Assembly (NCBI GenBank): GCA_010645155.1
Contig: JAAGOF010000115.1
Coordinates: forward strand, 62,001 to 126,000
DNA from: Tigriopus japonicus
Lineage: Eukaryota; Arthropoda; Copepoda; Harpacticoida; Harpacticidae
Length of the DNA stretch: 64,000 nt
Direction: 5' to 3'
Shown here: positions 1 through 11,800 of the stretch, in pieces
Position numbering within the stretch: the first letter of the stretch is position 1
Layout: each line of letters opens with the position of its first letter
The notes under the pieces: model-generated
Databases searched by the model: none
Seen by the model: the letters and a program-made list of their open reading frames with translations, nothing else
What the model was told of the DNA's origin: nothing
Translations under genes and position numbers: made by a program

Positions 1-547
1 ATTAGCGTCTAAATGTATCTTTGAAAAGTTGGGGATCGACCGTGGAACTTCTCTCACTATGAAAAAAGTATTCCCCATCCTACACTTGTTGAAATCTAAG
101 TATGACCCAACAAAAGCCTTCAATATCTACTGTATTCTTATCCGTTTTGTTGACCTAGTACTTGTTCCCCAAACTATTCCTAAATCAGATCTAAATATAG
201 AAATTCACCCCATGAATCAAGAGTTCTGTAGTTAAAGAAACAAGCTGAACATATCATCCAAAAACACTCCATTTCAATTATCTCTGGAGCAACCAATTGA
301 TCTGAATCTCCTCCAGAATGGATATCACCTTCTTTCTCCAACGAAACAAACAACCAGCTAATCCAACGACAGCTCAAACCATGCGTCATCGCCTTTTACG
401 TAGTAGAACGATAACCTGCCATGAATTCGATTTGCTACCACTGACCCCTAATCCAGCTCAGATCCCAAAAATCACAAGGGGGCATGAAAGCCACTCTTTA
501 GATTGTCTCCATCGCCTGTCACGGTAATCCCATAATCTTCAACTTAC

Positions 548-677
548 CTCGTGAGACCATCTCGATTCGACTGTCGTTCTTGACGGTTTGGTGGCGATCC
601 CCATCTTGGCTCCTCTGTTGGCTCTCAGCTTGAGCTTTTGGAGCCGTGGGGAGCAAAAGATCTGGCAACAGACTCAT
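548..677 (-). CDS. Possible first coding exon of a leftward gene (partial)
   Basis: On the minus strand an ATG at 677 opens 43 codons that run into a good splice donor (CGAG|GTAAGT, exon end at 548). The deduced peptide starts MSLLPDLLLPTAPKAQ and is polar, with many Q, S and R after residue 15. I recognise no domain. I could not find a convincing next exon between 1 and 547, so the rest of the gene would lie beyond the window. Upstream, around 880-1040, a purine-rich GA tract could belong to its promoter. The call rests only on an open frame plus a strong donor and could be chance. Confidence 0.3.
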
Positions 678-1810
678 TGTCTTGAAAGGGGTTAGTTAAA
701 AGCACACACGATTCGACACCGAAATCACGCCAAGAGTTCGTCGCCGTGAAGCCTATTGCATGAGTTGGACACGGCTCATCAGACAAGTCATTTCAGCTGT
801 TGCATTTCTGGAACCATTCATACACTCACTCACCCACCAACTCAAGCTGAGCTCAGTCAGTCTGTCAGTCTGAGCCGAGCCAAGGCCAAAAGGCCCATGG
901 GGAAGTGGAAGAAGAAGGACAAGGGAACAAGATGAAGGTCTCTCGCACTCACTTCCTCTTTCTCAGGTTAGGCTGCTGTACCTTCTGTATTCTATAGTGG
1001 TAGTAGGAGGAGAAAGAGAGGGAGAGAGAGAGGGGGGGATATGCAGGTTCTGACTTGAGCCTTTGGCTTTGGGCTATCCGGTCTCTTTTCAAACTTTGGA
1101 ACAAGTTCTTTCTTTAAGGTTGGGATGGAAGAGGAAAGGCTCTGGCAAGTTGTTTGTTGAGCTATCTCCATGGGTGTTTTAATGGGTTGCTTCGAGCCTA
1201 TGGAATAAATTAAACCAGATTATCTTTCACTACCAAATGTTCCGGTCGAGTGAGCCGGAAAGACTTCCTACTTTGGGAGGGATACTTCTCGAATAATGTC
1301 AGTGCAAGACAGGGAGAAAGAGTTTTCACATAAAAAGTACGGCAGGCGGAATGTGCCACTTCCTTCCAGGGAATTCAGCATCCTATCCTTTACAATCTCA
1401 GGCTGGCTGATTTATATTTCATTCTTATTTCACAAAATTTCGAGATGCATCAGTGTTTTGGGGGTGATATTTGGCGAGCAGTTTTGCATCAGGTTTTGTG
1501 TGCAACGGAAGCTGACAAGAGCATATTTAAATGCAAAATATCTTCTTGTCTTTTTCATGAGAATCATAACTGCTTTTGAAACCAGTATCTACAAAAGTAC
1601 AAGATTTGACAAATATGCATAATTCTCAATAGTGAGTAATGAATCCACATTCAGGTTTGTCAGTTGTAGCATATTTGGAACCAAATTCCCGTTGATGAGA
1701 ATGATATTCAAGCGAGGGAGTGTTTTGTTCAAAAGAATTACTTGACACTTGTGGGAGAAATGTCAGCAAGGAAAAGGAACCAATTGCGAGAAATTAAATA
1801 ACATCAATAC
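678..1810. other. Non-coding stretch with GA-rich tract
   Basis: No coding region I can support. It contains a GA microsatellite-like tract at about 1003-1037 (repeated AGAGAG ending in a run of G), a type of sequence common in arthropod promoters. It could be the upstream region of the leftward exon at 548-677. Confidence 0.4.
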
Positions 1811-2592
1811 TAGGGAAAGACAAAAAGCACAAATCGATTTTTGGTTACACAACTAATTTTCTACCTTTTTGCCTATTCCGCCTTTATTTGCCCTTTTTAA
1901 TGAATGTGGCCTGAAACATTAATAAAGTATAAAATATAACTTTTCTTGAAAAAAGTCAGTTGCCAAAAGATTTCTTTTTAGATGTGAAAGTTAAAAGTTA
2001 TTTAACGCACATAACAAAAGTTTAGGCAATCTATAAAAATGGAACAAAAATGGAGGAAAGCTCAATGAAAATTGGCCTTCTTACATTTTGATTGCACAAT
2101 TCAACCTGAAAATCAAAATGTTCCCGTCGACAACAACAATTTTTGCATTTCAATTCTTTCAAGTAAGTTTTAAAAAATAGTGAAATTGTCTGTATATGGA
2201 GTATTTTTACATCCAGTTTCATTGTTTACACAATTCGAGGGGATGGATATCTTCTAATCAATTTGCTTCCCTTTTTTATGGAGCTTAATCAAAACATCAA
2301 AGAACTTTATTTGAGCCCACGAAAGTTACTTTGGGGATCTTAAAATTCTCGAAAGAGCTAACAAATTTTCGGTTAACAACATCAATATCTAAAATTTTAC
2401 CCATCAAAATTGAACACTGAAGGCGACAAGAAAGTTTCTAAGGCTTTATGCATGAGAAATTTGTGTTTTTATTGTGATTATAGAGGATTTTTTGTGATTT
2501 CGACCTTTTTCTTCACTTTTTTGCGACATTTGTGCTGGTTTTTGTGCCACTTTTGATAACTAAAAGTTTATTTGCGCTTTTTGGCCGTCCCT
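1811..2592. mobile_element. hAT-like MITE, family copy 1 (degraded)
   Basis: This segment matches, in the same orientation, the element at 48340-49150. It begins TAGGGAAAGACAAAAAGCAC and ends with GCGCTTTTTGGCCGTCCCT, imperfect inverted ends of the TAGGGACGGGCAAAAAGTGC type. Internal blocks are shared too, for example the stretch around 2014-2090 with the one around 48530-48600, and ATTTTTGGTTAC near the left end. It has no coding capacity. I see no clear target-site duplication, so this is the older, more diverged copy. Confidence 0.6.
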
Positions 2593-4880
2593 TCTAATGG
2601 CAAACAATAAACATGAGGAATGTTTACTTTGTTTCGTCAGATCGAAGCAAAATTTTGTTATTTGGAAATTTGAGTCGTCTGTCACTCTGAGTGTTTTTTT
2701 GTTTTTTTGGTCAAACTGGGCAAGTCAATCTCAAAACACTTGGCACCTAATCAACTTTTGGCGCAAGCTCTAACTATGTATTGACTGGGATTTAAAAAAA
2801 CTTTTTGATAGCTTATTATTGGATTACTAGTGTTTACTGTTTTTTCTTCATTCCCACTCAGAATACAGTAGAAGGTAAAGGTTGAATCAGAAGTACAAAA
2901 ACCTGCAGAGGTAAAGACTTGAGAAGGCAAACTATGATTAAAAGAACAAACTCAAGTAAAATACCTGCAGCAATCTTGAACACTACAAATCACTCGACAT
3001 TTTGAGCTTTTGTGCCAAAAACAATAGGACGTTTCCCCCTCTTTTTGAGCGTGGATGAATCAACTTTGAAGCATTCCTTATTTCGTTTATAGAGAGAAGT
3101 TCACAAAAGCCGAGTTTCTCCAATTCTGAGGGTCAATTAGCTGGGCTTAAACAATTCAGAGGTTTTGATTTTTTGCTACTGTTGCAACCAAATGAATCAT
3201 AAAAAGATTTCATACAATTAACATTTAAACGAAATTAGGATTCCATTCAATCAATGGACTTCCATTCAATCAAGATTTGAGACGTGCAGGTTGCCAACAT
3301 CACATTTCTAGACAAATCTGACAAAACAAGATTTTAACATGTTGAAACTGGATGTGCCCTTACAGAGAAAACATTCAAAAGTTGCAGCTTTTATAGCAAA
3401 TTTTAATTTCAAAGTAAACATCATCTGTGCTGTGATGTTATTCATAGCATTCTCCAGTCACATACGGTATATTTGTTCCAAAAAACTTTGACAAAGTGAC
3501 AACACGCTGACGTAAGTCTAATATCAACGCAAAATTTGTGATGCATGACGGGGTTTAATAACCTCCCAAAGTAGCGCCATCTGACGCTTAAGATTCGTGA
3601 GCTTCAAACTTTTTTTAATTAAACCAAGCTCTACGGAATACATATAATACAAGATGTTTTCCATTTGTTGCCGAAACAATGGAAAGCAGAAAAAATGATG
3701 AATAGTGTAGGCACTCTTTGAGAAATGAATTGCCATGTCAAAAGTGGAACATTCGTTGTATCTCTAAATTCCGATTTGGCGAAACAATGTTTTTGTCCAA
3801 CCCTTTTTACGGTACAAATATCTGTTTAATCTATGAGTACAAGATGTGAAAAAGTCGGCGTCACCAAAATGTGAGTGGCACATTGGGGCAGAAGGAGAAA
3901 CCTTATTTGTCTTAAAATAAGCACGGAATATTGGTCAAACATGTCTTTTTTGTTCTGAAAGAAATTCCAAACATTCCGAATACGTCTTCTAAGGTACAAA
4001 CGAGGTCGGGGATGTTTTGCCAAAATGAGGGTGCGCCATTTATAATTGAACAAAGAAGAAATGAAGTCCGTGCGAAAAGTTTCTTTGGCTTAACAGGAAT
4101 AATCTATGTAATAGTATTACTAAAAAATTAGGGGCCCTGACTTGTAATTCATTAACTGAAGTAATTGCGAAAAATTCCTTGTAATGAGGCTTGGAAATGA
4201 TGGATTTGATACATGAAAATGCATTATTTTTTTTATTTTTCCGATTGTGCATATTTTTCATTCTTTTGGTTAATTTGCATTTTTTATTTATTGGCCTTTT
4301 TACTGAAATTTGGTATATTTTGCATTTTGTTGACGAAATTTGGTCTTTTTTTCCTATTTTCTAAGAGGACGTTGATATTTTCTTGAGTTTCGCCGAGCTT
4401 AGGGTGAACATTTCAACCAGAGACGTGTGATAATCATTAAAATTACTTTTTCACCCACAAACAAGTTCTGGTATTAATATTTTCTCAAATTTTTCCATTT
4501 TTCCAAAATTATTTAGCATGTACATAGATGGACACAAAGGCGACATTGTTGTGACGCTCCTTGCACATTATTGCACTAAAAGAGAAATTATCTTAGTTGC
4601 GTTAAAAGAATAAATGTAATCAAAGCAGAAAACTAGGGAGAAAGAAAAATTGGGTTGGTTCTCTGGTAAACTCAGTTTGGAACTATTGTGCTTCAGGACG
4701 GATTTCAAATTACATACTGGGTCCAATCATTGTGATAATATGAGAGGTTCTAGCCACAAATATACTGTTCCACTGAGTTTTTATTGTCCTAATTGGACCC
4801 ATGGAGTATCTTGAAAGTAATCTTGGCTTGTCTTATCCTTGACTCATTTCATGGGATTACTCGGTAGAACAAGATTCAAT
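2593..4880. other. Intergenic, AT-rich, no recognisable gene
   Basis: Only short open frames occur here and none resembles a known protein. Around 4260-4350 there are TTTGCATTTT/TTTGGTATATTTTGC blocks resembling the interior of the GGGACGGGC-ended MITE family, probably a decayed fragment. Confidence 0.4.
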
Positions 4881-4884
4881 AGAT

Positions 4885-5697
4885 GTAAACTGAATACAAC
4901 AGAAAACGGGGCACAGCCGAAACTGGTTACAACTGGGCGGAGTGGAAAACTTGTGATGAAAGAACTTTTTTTGGAAATTCAATGGAAGATTTAGTACAAT
5001 GGTGTAATGAATATCGTGTTGAATAACTGGGAACAGTACAAAACTAGGCACAGGGTAAAACTGGCCATTTAAATGTGAGTACAATAGAAGCTTGGGCCCA
5101 ATGGAAAACTGGGGACAATGAAAACTGGGCACAATGAAAACTGATTAACATAGATAAATGGGCGCAATGGAAAAATGGATACAGTGAAAGTTAGGGCGCA
5201 ATGGAAAAGTGGGTATATGGAATAGTGGGTGCAGTGGAAAACTGGGCGCAATTAAAAAGTGGGTACATGGAATAGTGTGCAAGACCTAAAAGTGGGCACA
5301 GGGGAAAATTGGGCGCGATTAAAAACTGGGTTCAATTAATGGGAAACCAACCACAATGGAAAATTGGATACACCAGAAAACGGGGAAGAATAGAAAACTG
5401 GGTACAAAAAAAACTGGATACAATATAAAACTGGGCGCCATAAAAATTGGATACACCAGAAAACGGGGAAGAATAGAAAACTGGGTACAAAAAAAACTGG
5501 ATACAATATAAAACTGGGCGCCATAAAAACTGGGCACAATAGAAAACTGGGTACAAAAGAAAACTGGGCACAATAGAAAACTGGGCACAATAGAAAACTG
5601 GGCACAAAAGAAAACTGGGCACAAAAGAAAACTGGGCACAAAAGAAAACTGGACACAAAAGAAAACTGGGCACAAAAGAAAACTGGGCTCAAAATAA
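4885..5697. repeat. 17-bp minisatellite with higher-order unit
   Basis: This is a tandem array of variants of a 17-bp unit (core GAAAACTGGGCACAA). It is loose at the left end and becomes nearly regular at 5520-5697. A block of about 83 bp starting at 5363 is repeated almost exactly from 5446, which is a higher-order repeat of five units. The reverse complement has no stop codon in any frame of the unit, so three overlapping open frames appear on the minus strand; I treat these as an artefact of the repeat. A LINE fragment starts right after the array. Confidence 0.9.
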
Positions 5698-5737
5698 GTG
5701 AAAAACAGATGCTAGCAATTAAAACATTTAACATACG

Positions 5738-6300
5738 TTGTTTGTTAATATGCTTCTGATTTGTGAGAAGGCTTTTTTGAGTCTACCCAATACATATCTA
5801 CGCCCCCTTCTTGAATTCTCATCCCAAATATGGAATTCCATCAACCGTGGGGACGTGGAGATGATGGAGAAGGTTCAAAGGAAGGCCTCAAGGCTGGTAA
5901 GCAACTTCCGGGAACTGTCTTATCCAACTCGACTCTCCTTTCTCACCCTTCAGTCCTTGGAGGACAGGCGTGAACAATTGGACTTGGGATTTGCTTTCAA
6001 AGTGATTTCTGGTGAAATACCGATCGTTCCATTGGGCGATTTTCCCCCTCTTTTGTTTTTATGGAAAACAATCGTGCTCACACCAGGCGACAAGCCAAAA
6101 ACCACTCTTTGAAGCTTTGGTCAAGACCAAACTTACAATGTGGCCCAAAATTGGCTTTACACAGTTTTTCGAATTTTTCTTATATAAAAATTTGAAAAAC
6201 TGTGTAAAGCCAATTTTGGGCCACACTGTAGACATCACTAGTAATGGAAACAATCCAATCTCCAATCATATTCACGAAAGGTTGCCCAACTAGTTAACTA
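5738..6300 (+). pseudogene. Non-LTR retrotransposon (LINE) reverse transcriptase C-terminal fragment
   Basis: The translation contains the hallmark C-terminal segment of LINE ORF2 proteins: YLRPLLEFSSQIWNS, then VQRKASRLV, LSYPTRLSFLTLQSLEDRR and a following helical segment. The frame breaks near 6055: the continuation (RAHTRRQAKNHSLKLWS) is in another frame, so there is at least one frameshift. A TA-flanked palindromic MITE (6136-6228) interrupts the 3' part. After it comes a CTAGTTAACTAGTTGAC-type short repeat (about 6288-6315) that may be the LINE tail. It is a dead, 5'-truncated copy. Confidence 0.8.
6136..6228. mobile_element. 93-bp palindromic MITE with TA target duplication (Tc1/mariner type)
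   Basis: The element is almost entirely one hairpin. Its left arm begins CAATGTGGCCCAAAATTGGC and its right arm ends GGGCCACACTG; the arms meet in a short TATATAA-like loop near 6180. It is flanked on both sides by TA (6134-6135 and 6229-6230), the target duplication of Tc1/mariner elements. It sits inside the LINE fragment and is therefore younger than it. No coding capacity. Confidence 0.85.
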
Positions 6301-6355
6301 GTTGACTAGTTAATTATTTGCGTTCAAGAGAACTCTTTTAAATACTATTTATGCT

Positions 6356-6497
6356 CCTGCAAAGGAAGGGAGTAATGGCCAAAATCCGGTGGAGGGAGTT
6401 TCATTTTATTGGCGACCCGAGGGCGTCAGCCCGAGGGAGGTCAATTAAAATGAAACGAGTGATGTCGGATCTTGACCATTCCTCCCTTCATTTGTGG
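6356..6497. repeat. Imperfect fold-back (hairpin) element
   Basis: The two halves are imperfect reverse complements. GCAAAGGAAGGGAG on the left pairs with CTCCCTTCATTTGTG on the right. GTTTCATTTTATTGGCGACC pairs with GGTCAATTAAAATGAAAC further in, leaving a short GC-rich loop near 6425. It could be a fold-back MITE. I see no target duplication. Confidence 0.6.
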
Positions 6498-7139
6498 GTG
6501 CATATGGTATTTTGTTGACCAACTTATCCTTTTTGGGACTTCCGATACAATTTTTCAACCCTGAAAATCAGTTCAACCACGGACATTCGTACTATCCAAC
6601 TAGCATGCTTTGCTTACTCAATACTGGTATTAGGAGCAAGCTCCGTTCACCTCAAGTACATCAGTAGGTGTGTTGGCTACGCAGTGCCATGGTATAAAAG
6701 CCTACCACGACTTCTTCAGTGGATCATTCCCCGTCAATGAGACGGGGGCTTCAGACGCGCACGTAATTGTGCGTCTGAGATGTATTTGTCAAGACATGAT
6801 TCATTCATAGGGCAATAAAGTGATTGGTAAGGGAATAAAATGATTTGTAGGGTAATAAAGTAAGTTGTAGGTGAATAATATTTTGGACCTGCCCTCTTCG
6901 GGCTTGGAGGAAGTCTCATAAAAGGAGAAGGCGGTCAATAAAAATGGTCTTCCATGCGGCAAGCTTAGAAAACTTTCGCGTAATCTGTAGTATAGGTCAT
7001 TATTTTCTCACAATGATGTTTTTTTCTCAAATCCTTCAATACTTCCATACCAATACTCTTTTATCATCACTTCTGATGTATGAGTGGTTTATACAATCCA
7101 ATCCAATATTTTGTTATTTGAATTCCAGACTTCGTATTT

Positions 7140-7200
7140 TTTTTAGGGGGGGGGGGGTTCAATACCGCTACAGGGAATGGGATTCCCTGTAAAGAAAGTT
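7140..7200 (+). repeat. Dispersed repeat with internal palindrome (copy 1)
   Basis: A run of 12 or more G is followed by TTCAATACCGCTACAGGGAA and a short palindrome around GGGAATGGGATTCCC, then CTGTAAAGAAAGTTA. The same block occurs inverted at about 17425-17495, inside IntS1 intron 4. This suggests the end of a dispersed element; its limits are unknown. Confidence 0.5.
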
Positions 7201-8090
7201 AATCATTAATATTGTATAGTCGTGATAATTGGCATATAATTCTTCAAACAGTTTTATTTTAAGTGTGTTTTGGATAATGATATACATTTTTCATATATCT
7301 CATGGCAAAATGTGAAAAAATAATGAATTTTGTTTATTTTGATAGAATTGAAAGGAAGAGTACATTGTTTGATTGACAATCAGGTAATTGGTGCTTATTT
7401 CTAATTTTGGTGAGAAAAGTAGATCGGTTCAACTCAAATGACTCAGTCGCTGATGAACATATTTCTGTTGATTTTACGCTACAAGTATCTAAAAAAATCT
7501 CTAAATATGAATTGAATTATGTAGTTTTTAAAGTTTGATAGGTTCGTTTTATTTTCAAACCTATACCTACCTTCAAAAACAGGAAACTAAACTTTTTTCT
7601 CTTGGTTTCCTGAGTCTTGAAAATGCCATGCTGTAAATTTGATAGAAATATTTGGGAATCTTGGTGTGACTTTTAATGCAAAATGCAGCCCAATCTTTTT
7701 ATTTTGAAAATCCACGTTCATGGAATCGTCATAGAATTGGCTCGACTTTTATAAGTTCAGTCTGTTGTGAACTATACATTATCAACATCAATTTTGTGTC
7801 ACAAAGCATACGGTTTGTGTAGTGTTCGTATTTGCTGGTCACGCTTAAACGCTCTAAAGTTCGTATGCTTTGTTTGCACAAAGTTAGTCTACAAGTACGC
7901 TTCCAAAATTGACTTCAAATGCATTAAAACATATTCAACCATGATCTGCAACATGATCGTACAACTTTAGGTTCGGCATCTGCCAACATTCTTATCAATA
8001 ACAATGTTTATTGCGACTCTTGGTCATGTCAGGCAGGTCAAAAAAGAAGTATGAAATAAAATAAAAATATACATGTATGGTCATATACAT
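7201..8090. other. Intergenic, AT-rich, nothing recognised
   Basis: Only short open frames are present and no protein similarity is apparent to me. Confidence 0.35.
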
Positions 8091-8094
8091 GATT

Positions 8095-8310
8095 AAATGA
8101 CAATGTCAATGGTTAAAACGTATAAATAGATGAGTAAAATTGTGAAATCACAGTTGAGTTGACTAGAATGCGTTTCAGTGCACATGGAAGAAATGAATCG
8201 GGGATTGACAGACAATACAGATGCAGTTAGGTAGAGGGATATGATGAAAATCTTGGTTATTGCAGTAGAGAGGGTGGGTCAGATTGAACAGATCCTTCGT
8301 CAGTTCCCGT
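8095..8310. repeat. Dispersed repeat shared with 49170-49385
   Basis: This segment and 49170-49385 are clearly related in the same orientation. They share GATGAAAATCTTGGTTATTG, GTGGGTCAGATTG, TTCAGTGC and CATGGAA blocks in the same order. I see no long open frame and no inverted ends. It is probably the remnant of a transposon family I cannot name. Confidence 0.5.
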
Positions 8311-8803
8311 CTTTGACCGGGAAGGACTTGACAACACCTTATTATGGAAACCTAAGATGGTACAAGAGGCAAGAAAAGACTGGAAGTCAATTGACGAATA
8401 AATTCCTCTAACAAATATTGGAGGTATGTTTTTATTCCAAATCTTCAATAAAAAGCGCTTATCCCGTCTTGTGACATTTCTCGCTGTCCTTGAGTCCGGA
8501 TTTAGGCACAGGGGCGCTATAAAACATTGTCAGGGTTGGTTTGTTGTCCTTCCAGCTGGCATTACTTAAAAATTTAGCATTGATCAACCGCGTACTTTGA
8601 CTAGAGAGCGTCTCTAAATTTGACTAACTTAACTTGCGTCGCTCCAACCATTTCTTGAACGTCGTCACTCCGACCCTGAGAATAACTTTGATGGTCACCC
8701 TGTTATCAACATTAACAATAATAGTTTCTTCCAACCTCCAAAGCCGAAACCAAAAAGAAGTCTCCAATAAGGTCCATTTTTTGTGTCCTAGGGAAGAGCC
8801 AGG

Positions 8804-11800
8804 ATGGCCTCGCGCAAACCGGGTAAGGCCATGCCGGCCCTTCCCAACGATTTTATCGCACTCGGCGCAAAATCCCAAGGTAAACCATCCATCACAAATA
8901 TCCGTCCGAAAACCGCAATTTTCGAAATCCTCAATCCGTCTATCCTCTAACTTTCCTTCCGTTTTAGGCGGTTCGGTGAATGCCAAGGCCGGTGGATCCT
9001 CCGGCCTGAATAATCCGGGCGGTCCGCTCGTGTTCCACCCCAAAAAGCCCAAAGTCAGCGGGGGAGGCGGAGCGCCGGGCGGATCCCATCGGGCTCTAGG
9101 GGGCGTGTCCGGCGTGGGTGGACCCGGTTCGAGCGCGTCTAATGCGACTCAACCGGGCGTTTGGGAATCCATCGCCCGGGAAATCGACCCGGTCGATCTG
9201 GTGGGCGCCGTCACGGGCGCTTTGAATGAAGATCCCGATCGAGCCGTGGCTTGGTTATGCGGAGCCGTGCGTCAATTAAGGGCACTGCGGGCGAAACCCG
9301 ATCAAGTGTTGTATCTGTCCTTGTTGTATTTGGCCAAACACCAACCCGAGTTGTTCTCGGCCAGTGAACATTGCGTGAATGCCTTTTGTTCCTTGCTGAA
9401 ACGGGATGTCAAAGAGAGCTATAAATCCAAGGGCAATGCTTTGGTGGCCGTGTTAGCGGCCAATATCTTACTGGCCGCTTTTCAGAAAGAGCGTCATTGG
9501 CCCGAGATTTTTGTGCGCGTGTTTATTGACGATGCCATCGGAGAACGGATCTGGGTCGATCATCCGGATTGTAAAGGCTTTGTCGATAATGTGATGACGG
9601 CTTTGGGCACCCGGATGCCGCCCCAAAGCGTGTTTTTAAAGCCGGAAGGCGGCCGAGAACAGTGTCCGTCGCCGCCGGTGGGTGGCGGGAGCGGGTCGGG
9701 CTCGGGTTCGGCCACGCCCACCCGCGTGACCGATGATGATTCGCTGCAGGGTATGGAAAGTGGGGGTTTGATGGGCTCGGATGGACGAGAGCCCATGGAT
9801 GTGGGCGTGATGCCGCGATATCAAGGTGTGCAGAACGTGATTGAACACATCGTGATGGAGGTGGTGCGTGAGCATTTGAACCGTAGACAAGGATCGGATA
9901 ATATCACGCGAAACTTTTTGCGCTTCTTGACATCCGCGTGCGGATTACCCGAGGTAAGCCTTAGCATCACATTAATATGTTATAAATTAACACGATCGTT
10001 ACTTAAGTAGCAGCTGACTCTTTTGTACGTCAAACAGAACTGCTTGAGTGTATGATAAGTTGAAAATATTTGGTAGAGTTATCTCTTTATCTTAGTCTTA
10101 AATAATGATGGTTTCAATAGCCTTTACAATACACAGGATAAGACCTAGTTAAGGGCCAAGTAGAAGGGTTTGAACCCAGTGGTTTTGCTCCAAAAAGTCA
10201 AGCTCGTTGTGGTCAATGGATAAATTGACTTTGAAATAAGTAATTTTGCGAGAGCATCATAAATAGGAAAAAAATGAGGGACAAAAAAGGCATTTTGTCG
10301 AATTTTAGGGAGAAACATCCATAAATTTCAAGGGGATTTTAGATTTTCTTTCAAATTAGTCGCAGACGTGGGACAAGTCATCCTTTGACATTACCTTTAT
10401 ATACCCCTGACATGGTTTTTGAAAGACCAAATTATTGTCATGTGTTTTTTCCAGCAAGGTGTATCTTAAAGTCGGTAAGAGGGAGAAGTCTGAAGTTGTA
10501 AAATTATGACTTCTTTGTGCGCGTGAAAAAGGATTGTTCCATCTTACCATGAACTTGAGTAGTATTTCCACGCTGACATGAATTCAAAAAATTCTCTTGA
10601 TCACAATTAAGAATACTTTCTGTTCACTTACTGGCATAACTTAGCCAAAACTTGCAATTTCTATCTTGTCAAACCATTTTTACAAGATTTGACACCCATC
10701 ATTGTCAATAAATTGTTTCCAAAATGAATGTTCTCATGTTCCGGAGTTTAATTTGGTCAAACACACTCTCATGTCCATGATGGATACAAGGCCTTGCTAA
10801 AACTGTTTGTGCCAGCCAAGGATCAATTCATTGCCTTCTCCTTGTAAATTTCTGTTGTTTAAAAACGCTGAAAAAAAACAACCCAAACAGTGAAAAAACA
10901 TACATGCAGGGTATAGATAAGGCGCGCGGGAAATAGGTCACAAGGTAAAAATGTCACAAAAAGGTCACAGACCCACGCAACTCCGGAGGGAGCCAAGGGG
11001 GTGAACTCACGGACTTTGGTACCTTCCTCGTTTGAAGATTGTCCCATGGGGCCCTAAGATTAGACCACAATTATGCCAAGGCAAAGGTCCCTTGTGGCAA
11101 CCGGAAGTCATTCACAACATTTTTTTAGGACAATGGTCCCAGCCTGTCCGGGATCCGCCGGACCATGAAGGAGGGTGTTCCCTCACCCCTCTAGAGTTAA
11201 AATTACACCCTTCTTTTGAGATATGCTCATGGGCTTCTGAGAAATTACGGGTGGAACACAAAAAGATCCATGGAAAAATGATTTTTTTTTTCACTGTGAC
11301 CTTTTTTCCTCGTGACCGTTTCACTGTGACCTACTTACTTGTGACCGTTTCACTGTGACCTACTTACTTGTGACCGTTTCACTGTGACCTACTTACTTGT
11401 GACCGTTTTGTTTGTGACCTTTTTACCTACAATCATAGGCAAAGGTAAAAAGCTGATAGGAGGAAAGTAGTCATTGACTTAAACCAGCCAAAGAAGATTT
11501 TCAATGTTTAGTACCTCGGAGACTAAAAGACTTGACAAATGGTTCATATTCCTAAAAGCACGAAAGAAACAGTCATGTCTATCCTGAACATTTGCCTTCG
11601 AAAGGACTCATCTATTCGAGAAAGTCATTTTTAAACTTGGAGGTAAGAAGTTCCATTAAGGAATGACTTGATGAGAGAAAAAGCTTGCTCGGTTAGGTCT
11701 TGAAACACGGTTTGCAACACTACGAGTCTTAACGGTCCTTGGTGGAAGATCCCTGGATATGAGTGTGTCATGATCACTTATCAAAAATTGAATTAATAAT

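Noticed and set aside
5319..5734. Three overlapping minus-strand open frames of 113-132 codons with a repeated hydrophobic peptide
   Set aside because: They are produced by the 17-bp minisatellite, whose reverse unit has no stop in any frame. All three frames give the same peptide, which is expected from the repeat and not from a gene.
6750..6780. Short hairpin CAGACGCGCAC / GTGCGTCTG
   Set aside because: Stem too short and imperfect, with no terminator or RNA-gene context in a eukaryotic genome.
8634..8803. Upstream extension of the IntS1 frame
   Set aside because: The continuous frame passes through the first intron. The conserved start MASRKPGKAMPALPNDFIAL begins at 8804 and is in a different frame from the extension.
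8624..9052. 142-codon minus-strand frame over IntS1 exons 1-2
   Set aside because: Antisense shadow; the plus strand here is clearly IntS1 with splice sites at 8880 and 8967.
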